Counted from the first letter of the stretch, positions 17,258 to 26,023 are shown. The stretch is 42,270 bases of DNA from Enterococcus rivorum (GCF_001742285.1 NZ_MIEK01000029.1:1-42270); one strand, 5' to 3'. Notes: a model not told the origin generated them from the letters alone. Program-made: numbers and translations.

Positions 17258-17559
17258 GGGGTTAACCTCCTAAATTTATATCACTATCTATAAGTATACA
17301 ACAAGATTGGCTAGAATAAAAAGCGCAATAACTATTTCATAGAAAGTTTAACCAAAGCATCCTTAGCCTAAAAATCGAAATTTATCCGTATTTGAATTGA
17401 AAAATAGAATTTATCACTCAATTATTATAAACGAGGCAATAAAGTTCGTGTTTTGTTGGTATATGCTATTTTTATTTAAACTTTTTTGAACAAAAAGTAG
17501 AATAAAAGCGAAAGATTGTTTATAATGATTGAAGTATAGTCATGAAAGGAGAATAATAA
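17258..17559. other. Divergent intergenic region with a PurBox-like site
   Basis: On the minus strand it holds the leader of the MBL gene. For guaD there is TATAAT (17521-17526) with a poor -35 (TAGAAT). AAAGTTCGTGTTT (17441-17453) read in reverse matches the PurR-box consensus AWWWCCGAACWWT at 11 of 13 positions, a plausible PurR site upstream of guaD. No purine-riboswitch core is recognisable. Confidence 0.5.
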
Positions 17560-18942
17560 ATGTTTGACTTTGTTGTAAAAGGAACCGCATTTTCTAGTGA
17601 AAACCCCAAAGAGGTAAAAAGTCTTAAAGATCATTTATTTTGTATTTCGGATAAAGGAATAATTGCAGCTGTTATTTCACCTGAAGAAAAAGAGTATTCT
17701 CAAATTATTAAAGAATACCGTGAGCAAAACAAGTTTTATGAGTACTCTGAAAATCAAATTATTTTACCTGGTTTTATTGACCTGCATGTCCATGCTCCTC
17801 AGTGGGCTCAAATTGGAACAGCTATGGATATTCCATTGAACGATTGGTTACACACCTATACCTTCCCTTTAGAATCAAAGTTCTCTGATGAAGAATTTGC
17901 TAAAACTGTTTATTCTGATTTAGTTTCGCAATTGATTGCAAATGGAACAACAACGGTACTTTATTTCGGAACTATTCATCGTGCTGCTAGTCGGATATTA
18001 GCAGAAATTTGTTGCGATAAAGGGCAAAGAGGTTTAGTAGGAAAAGTTGTAATGGATGATAAAGAGCAAAATCCAGACTATTATCGTGATGAATCTACTG
18101 CGGAAGCTCTTGCTGAAACAGAAGCCTTTATTCAAGATATTCAAAAATTGGCTGAAAAAGCGCCGCAAGGGATTTACCCAGTGATTACACCGCGTTTTAT
18201 ACCAAGTTGTACGGATGATGCGTTGAAAGGGTTAGGCGAGCTGGCTCAAAAATATGATGTTCATATTCAATCCCATTGTAGCGAAAGCGACTGGGAGCAT
18301 AATTTTGTTAAAGATCGATTTGGCAAAAATGATGCAATGGCTTTAAATGATTTTGGCTTACTAACGGAGAAATCTGTTATGGCGCATTGTGGTCTTTTAG
18401 CGGATGAAGATATGCAATTGTTTGCTAAAAAAGGAACTGCGGTTGCTCATTGTCCGATTTCTAATGTTTATTTTGGTAATACAGTGACACCTATTGCCAA
18501 GTTACTTCACGAATATGAAGTAGAAACTGGTTTAGGAACAGATATCTCTGGCGGCTTTTCACCAAGTTTGTTTGATAATGTGAAACAAGCGGTTATTTCT
18601 TCTCGTATGTTAGAAGAAGGAGTCGATCAAAATATTGAAAGTGAAAAAAGAGGGGTAGCGAATTCTCGAATCACATTAAATGAAGCGTTTTATTTAGCGA
18701 CTGCAGGTGGTGGTGAATCATTAAGCTTACCAATCGGGAAATTAGATGTTGGATATGCTTGGGATGCACAGATTATTGATTTGGTAGGTAAAAATACCTT
18801 CATTCCTAGATATTCTAAAGAGGAAACTTTAATGAACTTATTCCAAAAAGTTCTCTATTTAGCTCGTCCTGAATATATTCAAGAAGTTTGGATTCAAGGG
18901 AAAAAAGTACATGAAATAAATAAACGAATGACTGAGGTGTAA
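17560..18942 (+). CDS. guaD: Guanine deaminase
   Basis: A 460-residue zinc amidohydrolase that converts guanine to xanthine and ammonia. The N-terminal metal motif 'PGFIDLHVHAPQWAQIGTAM' gives H76 and H78, followed by 'IPLNDWLHTYTFPLE', which is specific for the ATZ/TRZ-type guanine deaminase. Other ligands lie in 'IQSHCSESDWEH', 'MAHCGLL' and 'LGTDISGG'. Length fits the family. Its stop is 1 bp before the NCS2 permease start, so uptake and deamination are coupled. AAAGGAGAA precedes the start. Together with guaC it forms a salvage group probably under PurR. Confidence 0.94.
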   Translation: MFDFVVKGTAFSSENPKEVKSLKDHLFCISDKGIIAAVISPEEKEYSQIIKEYREQNKFYEYSENQIILPGFIDLHVHAPQWAQIGTAMDIPLNDWLHTYTFPLESKFSDEEFAKTVYSDLVSQLIANGTTTVLYFGTIHRAASRILAEICCDKGQRGLVGKVVMDDKEQNPDYYRDESTAEALAETEAFIQDIQKLAEKAPQGIYPVITPRFIPSCTDDALKGLGELAQKYDVHIQSHCSESDWEHNFVKDRFGKNDAMALNDFGLLTEKSVMAHCGLLADEDMQLFAKKGTAVAHCPISNVYFGNTVTPIAKLLHEYEVETGLGTDISGGFSPSLFDNVKQAVISSRMLEEGVDQNIESEKRGVANSRITLNEAFYLATAGGGESLSLPIGKLDVGYAWDAQIIDLVGKNTFIPRYSKEETLMNLFQKVLYLARPEYIQEVWIQGKKVHEINKRMTEV

Positions 18943-18943
18943 A

Positions 18944-20308
18944 ATGGCATCAAAATTAACTGTAGGACCTAATGACGATCTTTCAATGGGGCAATCTGCT
19001 CTTCTAGGAATTCAACATGTGTTGGCAATGGATGTTTACGTCGTTCCATTTATTATTGCTTCGATTATTGGCTTGACAACAAAGGAAGCTTCCTTACTTA
19101 TTCAATCAACCTTTATTGCTGCAGGGGTTGCGACCATCATTCAGTCGTATTTTTGCATGAAATTACCCGTAGCTCAGGGCCCATCTTTTATTCCTATTGG
19201 AGCAATTGCAGGCATTTATTTTGCTAATAGCCAGGATGGCAATGGTTGGGGCACAGTTTTAGGGGCAGGTTTAGTTGGGGCTATTTTAGTTGTTCTTTTA
19301 GGGATGACTGGAATTTTTAATCGATTAATCCAAATGTTTGTACCGCAATTAGTTGGAGGAACCATTATATTCATTATTGGCTTATCGTTGATGCCCGTTG
19401 CACTTAATGATAATGTTTTCCAAGCTTCAGGGAATTTAAGTCAAAATATTTTGCTAGCGGCTATTTCAGCAGGCTCACTAGTCTTTTTTGCCATTATTGG
19501 TGCTAGGTTTCCTAACAAAGGAAGGATATTTAAGATATCTTCTGTTATTTTAGCCCTTATAATTGGCTGTATTTCAGCAAAATTCATGGGGATTTTGGAT
19601 TTTTCCCAAGTGTCAAATGCACAATTATTTAGTTTGCCGCAGCTTCCGTTCGTGGATTTCAATTTTTCTTTTGATCTATCTTCTATTCTGACGATGGTCA
19701 TTATTTACATTGTTTTAATGGCTGAAACGACAGGAACTTGGTTCGCAGTAAGTCATGTGGTGGAACAACCATTAACAGATGAAAATATTAATCGTGGCGT
19801 GATTGGAGAAGGGATTGGCTGTCTAGTTTCTGCATTGTTTGGAGCAACGCCGGTTACAGGTTATTCTACAAACGCAGGCATTATCTCTATTACAGGGGTT
19901 GCCAGTAAAAAAGTTTTCGTTGCTGCTGGAGCGTGGTTTATCGTTTTCGGTTTTTCTAGCAAACTATCAACTTTAATTTCATCGATCCCAGCACCAGTAA
20001 TCGGTGGTGTTTTCGTCATTGTTTGCGGCATCATTTCTATTAGCGGGTTGAAGGTTTTAAAAGAGGTAGAAATTGGTGAAAAAGAAATGTATGTCATTGC
20101 TATTCCAATGATTATGACGCTTGCGTTGACATTGATCCCAAAAGAGTTTATTCAAGCTTTACCAGAATTTTTACAATATTTCTTAAGTTCCTCAGTTGCT
20201 ACAGCATCGATTGCAGCTATCTTTTTAAACAAAATGATTCCTTCTGACAAGCAAGAAATCAAGGTAGAATCAGTAACAGTTTCAGATGCCAGTGAAGTGC
20301 TAGGGTAA
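18944..20308 (+). CDS. NCS2 family nucleobase permease (xanthine/uracil type)
   Basis: A 454-residue membrane transporter with about 12-14 helices of the nucleobase:cation symporter-2 family. Seen: 'SALLGIQHVLAMDVYVVPF' at the N-terminus, 'LPVAQGPSFIPIGAIAGIY', the conserved acidic helix 'MAETTGTWFAVSHVV' and 'GYSTNAGIISITGVASKKV'. The QG-P-type motif supports a purine (xanthine/guanine/urate) substrate more than uracil, and adjacency to guaD favours xanthine or guanine, but specificity is inferred. It starts 1 bp after guaD. Confidence 0.9.
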   Translation: MASKLTVGPNDDLSMGQSALLGIQHVLAMDVYVVPFIIASIIGLTTKEASLLIQSTFIAAGVATIIQSYFCMKLPVAQGPSFIPIGAIAGIYFANSQDGNGWGTVLGAGLVGAILVVLLGMTGIFNRLIQMFVPQLVGGTIIFIIGLSLMPVALNDNVFQASGNLSQNILLAAISAGSLVFFAIIGARFPNKGRIFKISSVILALIIGCISAKFMGILDFSQVSNAQLFSLPQLPFVDFNFSFDLSSILTMVIIYIVLMAETTGTWFAVSHVVEQPLTDENINRGVIGEGIGCLVSALFGATPVTGYSTNAGIISITGVASKKVFVAAGAWFIVFGFSSKLSTLISSIPAPVIGGVFVIVCGIISISGLKVLKEVEIGEKEMYVIAIPMIMTLALTLIPKEFIQALPEFLQYFLSSSVATASIAAIFLNKMIPSDKQEIKVESVTVSDASEVLG

Positions 20309-20354
20309 GGACTGTTTTACTTGGGAATTTTTTGTGGATTTTCGTTAATTTACT

Positions 20355-20383
20355 TTGACTTTCTGGAAAATATAGTGTAAATT
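20355..20383 (+). promoter_or_regulatory. Candidate guaC promoter
   Basis: TTGACT (20355-20360) and TAAATT (20378-20383) are 17 bp apart, directly upstream of the paired PurBoxes. The -10 is imperfect. Confidence 0.45.
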
Positions 20384-20399
20384 ATCATAGGTGATTAAA

Positions 20400-20434
20400 A
20401 AATACGAACGATATTGGCATTAATGTTCGGTTTT
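20400..20434. promoter_or_regulatory. Inverted pair of PurBoxes upstream of guaC
   Basis: AAATACGAACGAT (20400-20412) and, on the minus strand, AAAACCGAACATT (from 20434 to 20422) flank 15 nt between their CGAAC cores. The second matches the PurR consensus AWWWCCGAACWWT at every position. Paired inverted boxes at about this spacing are the known PurR control region. The flanking AAAAATACG and CGTATTTTT are also complementary, so the same DNA could fold as a hairpin ending the permease transcript. Confidence 0.75.
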
Positions 20435-20473
20435 TGCGTATTTTTAATATAGGTCACTAGGAGGCAAATTAGT

Positions 20474-21451
20474 ATGAAAGTATTTGATTATGAAGATGTT
20501 CAATTAGTTCCCAATAAATGTATTGTGAATAGTCGTTCTGAATGTGATACAAGCGTAAAATTAGGAAAACATGTATTCAAAATGCCTGTAGTTCCTGCAA
20601 ACATGCAAACAATTGTTGATGAAAACATTGCAGAATTTTTAGCTAAAAATGATTATTTTTACATTATGCACCGTTTTGATGAAAGTGCACGAATTCCTTT
20701 TATGGAAAAAATGAATGCTAAAGGACTGATTACTTCAATAAGTGTTGGAGTAAAAGAAGGAGAATATGCATTTGTTGAAGAACTAGCTGAACGAAATCTA
20801 GTACCTGATTATGTAACGATTGATATTGCACACGGTCATTCAAATGCCGTTATTAATATGATTCAACATCTAAAAAAACTTCTTCCTGACACTTTTGTGA
20901 TTGCAGGGAATGTAGGAACACCAGAAGCAGTTAGAGAGTTAGAAAACGCTGGAGCCGATGCAACTAAAGTTGGAATTGGCCCAGGAAAAGTTTGTATAAC
21001 AAAAATTAAAACTGGTTTTGGGACAGGTGGTTGGCAATTAGCAGCGTTGCGTTGGTGTGCGAAAGCAGCTAGAAAACCAATTATTGCAGATGGTGGTATC
21101 AGAACTCCAGGAGATGTTGCTAAATCTGTGCGTTTTGGAGCTTCAATGGTAATGATTGGCTCTTTATTTGCAGGGCATGAGGAATCACCTGGTGAAACAA
21201 AGGTTGAAAATGGTGTTGTACTGAAAGAATATTTTGGTAGTGCCTCTGAGTTTCAAAAAGGCGAGAAGAAAAACGTTGAAGGAAAGAAAATTTGGGTTCA
21301 ACATAAAGGTAGCTTAGCGGATACGTTGAGAGAAATGCAGCAAGATTTGCAATCTTCTATTTCGTACGCAGGTGGAAAAGATCTTGAAGCCATTCGTAAA
21401 GTTGACTATGTAATCGTAAAAAATTCAATCTTCAATGGGGATACTATTTAA
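20474..21451 (+). CDS. guaC: GMP reductase
   Basis: A 325-residue TIM-barrel enzyme that reduces GMP to IMP with NADPH, feeding guanine nucleotides back to the purine pool. The start '[16 protein letters not shown]', the catalytic-cysteine loop '[17 protein letters not shown]' and '[21 protein letters not shown]' are diagnostic of the Gram-positive GuaC type. The motif with K-T-G-F-G and the absence of CBS domains separate it from IMP dehydrogenase. AGGAGGCAAATTAGT precedes the start. Paired PurBoxes upstream indicate PurR control. Confidence 0.95.
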   Translation: MKVFDYEDVQLVPNKCIVNSRSECDTSVKLGKHVFKMPVVPANMQTIVDENIAEFLAKNDYFYIMHRFDESARIPFMEKMNAKGLITSISVGVKEGEYAFVEELAERNLVPDYVTIDIAHGHSNAVINMIQHLKKLLPDTFVIAGNVGTPEAVRELENAGADATKVGIGPGKVCITKIKTGFGTGGWQLAALRWCAKAARKPIIADGGIRTPGDVAKSVRFGASMVMIGSLFAGHEESPGETKVENGVVLKEYFGSASEFQKGEKKNVEGKKIWVQHKGSLADTLREMQQDLQSSISYAGGKDLEAIRKVDYVIVKNSIFNGDTI

Positions 21452-21470
21452 ATTATAGAAATAGAGAGAG

Positions 21471-21513
21471 ATGTTTTTTCAAGTAGGGAACTATTTGAAA
21501 AAACATTTTTTTA
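21471..21513 (+). terminator. Intrinsic terminator of guaC
   Basis: ATGTTTTTTCAA with TAG (21471-21486) pairs with its complement at 21490-21504, followed by a long T-run. This is a strong, long-stem terminator. Confidence 0.9.
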
Positions 21514-21519
21514 TTTTAC

Positions 21520-21588
21520 TTTACCTGTCGTAGTACTTGTGCTATGATAATTACAACGACAGACGTAGTACGATAGATGAAGTACTTG
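21520..21588 (+). promoter_or_regulatory. padR promoter with clustered AGTAC repeats
   Basis: TTTACC (21520-21525), 17 bp and TATGAT (21543-21548, with an upstream TG giving an extended -10) form the promoter. CGTAGTAC occurs at 21529-21536 and again at 21564-21571, AGTACTTG at 21532-21539 and again at 21581-21588, and TGTCGT (21526-21531) is inverted as ACGACA (21556-21561). The repeats bracket the -10 and suggest autoregulation by the PadR protein. Confidence 0.6.
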
Positions 21589-21599
21589 GGGGTGAATCA

Positions 21600-21932
21600 A
21601 TGATTGGGAGCGATGCAATCAGAGGCTATAATGATACGTTTATTTTGACAGTATTGTTGGAAGGCGATTCCTATGGCTACGCTATTTCCAAACGAATCCA
21701 AGAAATCTCGGAAAGTAATTATTCAATCAAGGAAACAACGCTATATTCGGCTTTTAATCGTTTAGAGAAAAATGGTTACATTGAATCTTTTCCAGGACAA
21801 ATTACTCATGGAAAAAAGAGAACGTATTATCGATTAACTGAAGCTGGAAAAATTTATTTATCAGAGAAAATAGCTGAATGGTATTTAACGAAGAAGGTTG
21901 TTGAATGTTTTATCAAGGAGGAAGCAGAATGA
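21600..21932 (+). CDS. PadR family transcriptional regulator
   Basis: A 110-residue PadR-type winged-helix repressor. 'DTFILTVLLEGDSYGYAISKRIQE' forms the first helices, 'KETTLYSAFNRLEKNGYIES' the recognition helix, and 'KRTYYRLTEAGKIYL' the wing. A short C-terminal helix provides dimerisation, and length fits subfamily 2. ATG 21600 follows GGGGGTGA; the longer frame from 21537 would run through the promoter. The stop overlaps the start of the membrane protein gene (ATGA), the usual PadR/HAAS-domain pair. Confidence 0.92.
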   Translation: MIGSDAIRGYNDTFILTVLLEGDSYGYAISKRIQEISESNYSIKETTLYSAFNRLEKNGYIESFPGQITHGKKRTYYRLTEAGKIYLSEKIAEWYLTKKVVECFIKEEAE

Positions 21933-22921
21933 AGACAATTGAGGAATACATCGAAAGTTTATTTTTAGGAGTGCCAATAAATCAAAAAACTATCCAACTG
22001 AAGGAGGATCTTTTAGCCAGTTCAGAAGATCGTTATGATGATTTAAAAGCGCAAGGCAAATCTGAAAATGAAGCAATTGGAGCAGTGATTTCTGAATTTG
22101 GTAATATTGATGAGTTATTGGAAGAAATGAATCTTAAACAGGGCTATGAAGAAGAAAATGGCTTTGAACTGGATGAAATTGAGGTTGAAGAAGCAACAAC
22201 CTTTCTAACTGTTCAAAGAAGAGGCGCAATATTGATTGGTTTAGGTGTTATGATAATTATTTTTGGTTTAGGCTTATTTTTTGTTATGGAAGCATTCTAC
22301 GGAGAAAATTTTGGTACGGGTTTAGGATTATTGGCTTTGTTTTTAGGAGTAGCAATTGGTGTTCCTTGTTTCATTATAGCAGGTACGAGTATGTCTAGTA
22401 ATAGTAAAAGTTTGGATGATAGATTGATTCCTATTCAAGTAAAAAGTGAAGTGAGAAAATTTAAAGAAAACTTTCAACGCTCTTTTATTTTGTGTATGGT
22501 TTTAGGGGTATCGTTCTGTATTTTAGCATTAGCGATTTTTCTATTTATAGCTATTACTTTTGAACAGTACGGAAATAGTGATTATTATAATTTACTAGGC
22601 TTAGCAGCGATGATGTCTTTAGCAGGCGTAGGTGTTTTCTTCTTTATTTTTGGTGGAGTTGTTATGGGGAGCTATACAAAGCTGATTGAACAAACTTATT
22701 TTATTTCAGATGAAGATGAAATTGGTCCAAGAGCAAAAGCAGAATTAAATAAAAATAGACCTGTATTTTTACAAGTGATTGAACGAGTTTATTGGCCTGT
22801 TGTTGTTTGTATTTATCTATTACAATCATTTATTTTAGGGAACTGGGGAACAAGCTGGTTAATTTTTCCGATTGCGGGGATTCTATTTGGAGCCATTGAA
22901 AGTATCTTTAACAAGAAATAA
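21929..22921 (+). CDS. Membrane protein with N-terminal HAAS/permease-prefix domain
   Basis: A 330-residue protein. The first 80 residues form the HAAS-like, PadR-associated domain: 'TIEEYIESLFLGVPINQKT', 'LKEDLLASSEDRYDDLKAQG' and 'AIGAVISEFGNIDELL'. The rest has about six transmembrane helices in pairs (around 100-125, 130-150, 190-215, 225-250 and two near the C-terminus). There is no enzymatic motif. It starts within the padR stop codon, so translation is coupled. Such pairs usually respond to envelope stress, but the role here is unknown. Confidence 0.85.
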   Translation: MKTIEEYIESLFLGVPINQKTIQLKEDLLASSEDRYDDLKAQGKSENEAIGAVISEFGNIDELLEEMNLKQGYEEENGFELDEIEVEEATTFLTVQRRGAILIGLGVMIIIFGLGLFFVMEAFYGENFGTGLGLLALFLGVAIGVPCFIIAGTSMSSNSKSLDDRLIPIQVKSEVRKFKENFQRSFILCMVLGVSFCILALAIFLFIAITFEQYGNSDYYNLLGLAAMMSLAGVGVFFFIFGGVVMGSYTKLIEQTYFISDEDEIGPRAKAELNKNRPVFLQVIERVYWPVVVCIYLLQSFILGNWGTSWLIFPIAGILFGAIESIFNKK

Positions 22922-22944
22922 AATGAATAGTCGGATAAAGAAGA

Positions 22945-22991
22945 CTGGAAACTTGAGATTGTTAGCGAATCTTAGGTTTCCAGCTTTTCTA
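22945..22991 (+). terminator. Terminator after the PadR operon
   Basis: CTGGAAAC (22945-22952) pairs with GTTTCCAG (22976-22983), with further pairing of AGATT and AATCT inside, followed by CTTTTCTATTTTTT. It may also help end the ECF S-component transcript from the other side. Confidence 0.85.
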
Positions 22992-23006
22992 TTTTTTGTT
23001 TGGTAC

Positions 23007-23549
23007 TTATTGTTTATTAAAAGTAACATCCATGGCCTTTTTTAAGGGAAAATAAGCCAAACTAACAATAATAATTGTTCCGATGACATTAATGGCAGTA
23101 GCTGGGATTTTAGCAAATGCACCAAAGAAAGCTGCCTGGAAATCCGCACCAGCTGCTAAATTAAACAGCGTATTCTTTGTTTGAGTCATTAGCAATTTAG
23201 TAATTCCAGCACAAATTGCAATCACTGTGATTTTCCAAACACTATCCAGATTTCTATGGAAAGCCATTACAGCTATAGTAGCAGCTCCGCCAACAACGAA
23301 ACTTTCAATCAAGAAGTAAGGGGCTTCGGCAGCAAATCCATTTAATACATCAAAAATTGCAAAGCCAACGCCACCAGCAAGCGCTCCTTTTTTGTATCCT
23401 AGAAGCAAAACGGCTAATAAAACAACTGAGTTGCCTAAATGGATGAAATCTCCTGTAGGCATAGGAATTTTAATCATTGTACCCAGAATAGTTAAAGCCG
23501 CAAAAAGACCTACAAGGATAACTGATCTAGTGGAATTGTTTTTTGTCAT
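23007..23549 (-). CDS. ECF transporter S component, vitamin-type
   Basis: A 180-residue substrate-binding membrane subunit of an energy-coupling-factor transporter, with about six helices. The N-terminal 'RSVILVGLFAALTILGTMIKIPMPTGDFIHLGNSVVLLA' region is typical of the HmpT/PdxU2-like family (ECF S component DUF3816-related), and AAxT/GxxGP-like helix packing motifs are present. No ATPase or EcfT is encoded nearby, so it must use a shared ECF module. It lies 12 bp after a pyridoxal/HMP kinase and is controlled from the promoter opposite a PdxR-like regulator, so a B6 vitamer is the most likely substrate, with HMP the alternative. Confidence 0.85.
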   Translation of the reverse strand: MTKNNSTRSVILVGLFAALTILGTMIKIPMPTGDFIHLGNSVVLLAVLLLGYKKGALAGGVGFAIFDVLNGFAAEAPYFLIESFVVGGAATIAVMAFHRNLDSVWKITVIAICAGITKLLMTQTKNTLFNLAAGADFQAAFFGAFAKIPATAINVIGTIIIVSLAYFPLKKAMDVTFNKQ

Positions 23550-23561
23550 AAATAGAACTCC

Positions 23562-24386
23562 TTATTTTTCTATAAATCGATCTTCAGCTTGATTGTAAGC
23601 ACCATGCCAAACATGACCTAAGAAAGGATTAATTTTTTGTCCATTTTTAATTGCCGCAGCAACAAATTCTTTTGCGGTTTTAACGGCTGTAGTTACAGGC
23701 ATTCCTTTTGCTAAACCAGCAGTTGTTGCAGCAGCAAATGTACAGCCAGCACCATGATTATAGTCAGTAGCGAACAATTCACCCTCAAGTAGTGTGAATT
23801 CTTTTCCATCGTAGAATAAGTCAATTGCTTTTTCTATTCCTAGGCGGTGTCCACCTTTGATAACGACATTTTTAGGCCCTAGTTCGATAATTTTTTTGGC
23901 GGCCTCTTTCATTTGTGCGACAGAAGTAAGTTCACCTAAACCTGAAAGAATACCTGCTTCTACAAGATTTGGTGTCGTAATAGTTGCTTTAGGCAATAGT
24001 AATTGAATCATGGCATCAACATTGTCTGGTTGTAATAGTTCAGTGGTTCCTTTACAAGCCATCACAGGGTCAATGACAATATTTTTCATATCAAATTTAT
24101 CTATATAATGTTTAGTAATTTCAATTGTTTCAATTGTACCTAACATTCCTGTTTTCATGGCATCTAGTGGTGCACCAGCAAAAATTGTTTTTAATTGTTT
24201 CTCAACTAACCCAGATTCAAGTGGGGTCACAAGATGACTCCATCCTTCATCTGGGTTCATCGTTACAATACTGGTGATTGCTGAAAAGCCAAAAGTACCA
24301 TATTCTTGAAATGTTTTTAAATCAGCTTGAATTCCCGCTCCACCGCTAGAATCTGATCCTGCAACAGTTAATACTTTTTTTATCAT
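23562..24386 (-). CDS. pdxK: Pyridoxal/hydroxymethylpyrimidine kinase, ThiD/PdxK family
   Basis: A 274-residue ribokinase-fold kinase. Features: 'TVAGSDSSGGAGIQADLKTF' at the N-terminus, 'GMLGTIETIEI', 'VIDPVMACKG', 'VVIKGGH' and the anion hole/catalytic 'DYNHGAGCTFAAA'. Sequence alone does not separate HMP(-P) kinase from the ThiD-like pyridoxal kinases of Firmicutes. Pairing with an ECF S component and a divergent MocR/PdxR regulator, with no other thi gene here, favours pyridoxal kinase for B6 salvage. ATG 24386 follows AAGGAGGA; the longer frame to 24452 runs into the promoter. Confidence 0.85.
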   Translation of the reverse strand: MIKKVLTVAGSDSSGGAGIQADLKTFQEYGTFGFSAITSIVTMNPDEGWSHLVTPLESGLVEKQLKTIFAGAPLDAMKTGMLGTIETIEITKHYIDKFDMKNIVIDPVMACKGTTELLQPDNVDAMIQLLLPKATITTPNLVEAGILSGLGELTSVAQMKEAAKKIIELGPKNVVIKGGHRLGIEKAIDLFYDGKEFTLLEGELFATDYNHGAGCTFAAATTAGLAKGMPVTTAVKTAKEFVAAAIKNGQKINPFLGHVWHGAYNQAEDRFIEK

Positions 24387-24548
24387 CGGTAAATAATTCC
24401 TCCTTAAAACAAAATCGATTACACCTATTGTAAAGGAAAGATGATTTGACAAAAACAGCCAATTGGGTTATTTTCAACTCATCCAATTTGATGATATTGT
24501 AAATATTTTTGACAGTAGTTAAGAAAAAAATAGGGAGGAGTGGGATTG
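24387..24548. promoter_or_regulatory. Divergent promoter region between pdxK and pdxR
   Basis: On the minus strand TACAAT (about 24429-24434) is preceded at 17 bp by the poor -35 TTTTTG, compatible with activator dependence. Two CCAATT motifs 24 bp apart (near 24460 and 24484) and the palindrome CCAATTGG lie just upstream of that -35. MocR-type regulators bind repeated sites in such positions, so these are candidate PdxR sites. Confidence 0.5.
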
Positions 24549-25976
24549 ATGTGGGAATTAAAAAAAGAAAAAGGCGTTCCAGTATATGTAGGAATCATGG
24601 AGTTAATCCTAGCTAATATTCAGTCTGGGAAATTAGCACCTGGAGAACGGTTACCAGCAGAGAGAAAATTGGCGGACTATTTCCAAGTAAATCGCTCGAC
24701 GGTTGTTCATGCATTAGATGAATTAGTTTCACTAGGATGGATTGTTCGCAAGCAAGGAAGCGGAACAATTGTTAACGAAGGGAAATGGGGGATTGCGACT
24801 ACACCAAGAACCGATTGGCGGAGGTATTTGGAACAAAATGCTTTTAGCAAAACGAGCCCCTTCGTAAAAAAAATTGAAGAGCGATTGAAAACTCATGGGA
24901 AAACTAGTTTGGATGTATACACAGGGGAACTGCCCTTAGAGTTAATTCCTAGTTTTGATTTTCCGCCGCTATCTTGGAAACAGTTTTTGGAGGAAGAAGA
25001 GCAAGACGATTTAGGGTATTTACCCTTAAGAGAATCTATTAGCAAAGAAATAGCGAAAGAATATGGGTTTAAACTACCTAATGAAAGTTTACTGATTACT
25101 TCTGGTGCCCAGCAAGCATTGTTTCTTATTTTACAAGTTTTATTGAAAAACGGAGATAGTGTGGCGATTGAAGATCCTTCTTTTTTATACGCGTTGCCGA
25201 TTTTTCAAGCAGCAGGCATTCGTTTATACGGTGTTTCAATGGACGATGAAGGAATTTGTTTGGAAGATTTAGAGCGGACCATTCGGCAACAGCGAGTAAA
25301 AATGGTCATGGTCAATCCATCATTTCAAAATCCAACTGGGAAAACAATGACTGTAAACAGACGTAAGAAATTAGTTGAGCTATGCCAAAAACACCAAATA
25401 CCGATTATAGAAGACGATGTTTTTGGACAATTAAGTTTTATTTCTTCAGAAAAAATCCCTCCATTAAAAAAAATTGATCCAGAAAACGTGTTGTACATTG
25501 GCTCATTATCAAAAATTTTAGGATCAACAACAAAAATTGGCTGGCTGAGTGCACCCGATTCAGTAACGAAGCAATTAGCTGAGGCAAGAAAAATGATGGA
25601 TTTTTCATTAAGTATTTTCCCGCAAATGTTGGCAAATATGGCTTTGACAGATGATTCCTACACTTATAAAATTAGAAAACTAAAAGAAGAAGTGGAAAAA
25701 CGAGCACAGAAAGTTTTTGCTCTCTTAGATAGCTTTACAGAATGGGAGGTTCAACGACCAGAAGGAGGATTTTATTTGTGGGCTAGATGGACAAAAGGGC
25801 CATTAAAACCAAAAGAGTGGGATTTTTTTATTCAAGAAGGGCTATTAATAGCACCTAGTTTTCTATTTAGTGAACAAAAAGATAGTATCCGTATTAATTT
25901 TTCGAGAATCGATGATGAGATGCTAGAGGCTTTAGGTGAGAAATTAAAAAATATTACAAATAAAATAGCTGGCTAA
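24549..25976 (+). CDS. MocR-family regulator, PdxR-like (GntR HTH + aminotransferase domain)
   Basis: A 475-residue fusion. An N-terminal GntR winged helix (about 8-75; 'GERLPAERKLADYFQVNRSTVVHALDEL') is joined by a linker to a fold-type I aminotransferase domain (about 110-470). The latter has 'LLITSGAQQALFLILQVLL', 'VNPSFQNPTGKTM', 'IIEDDVFGQL' and the PLP-lysine motif 'YIGSLSKILGSTTKIGW'. Such proteins sense pyridoxal 5'-phosphate. The gene is divergent from pdxK and the ECF S component, which supports a PdxR role in B6 homeostasis. ATG 24549 has GGGAGGAG at 24533-24540; the earlier GTG 24540 overlaps that site. Confidence 0.9.
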   Translation: MWELKKEKGVPVYVGIMELILANIQSGKLAPGERLPAERKLADYFQVNRSTVVHALDELVSLGWIVRKQGSGTIVNEGKWGIATTPRTDWRRYLEQNAFSKTSPFVKKIEERLKTHGKTSLDVYTGELPLELIPSFDFPPLSWKQFLEEEEQDDLGYLPLRESISKEIAKEYGFKLPNESLLITSGAQQALFLILQVLLKNGDSVAIEDPSFLYALPIFQAAGIRLYGVSMDDEGICLEDLERTIRQQRVKMVMVNPSFQNPTGKTMTVNRRKKLVELCQKHQIPIIEDDVFGQLSFISSEKIPPLKKIDPENVLYIGSLSKILGSTTKIGWLSAPDSVTKQLAEARKMMDFSLSIFPQMLANMALTDDSYTYKIRKLKEEVEKRAQKVFALLDSFTEWEVQRPEGGFYLWARWTKGPLKPKEWDFFIQEGLLIAPSFLFSEQKDSIRINFSRIDDEMLEALGEKLKNITNKIAG

Positions 25977-26023
25977 AGCAAGGTGATATGCTAAAATAAA
26001 AGAAAAGGTTGGGGGAGAACTAG

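Noticed and set aside
17258-17559. Possible purine riboswitch before guaD
   Set aside because: The conserved core and loop-loop sequences of the purine aptamer are absent on the plus strand. The PurBox-like site is the better explanation.
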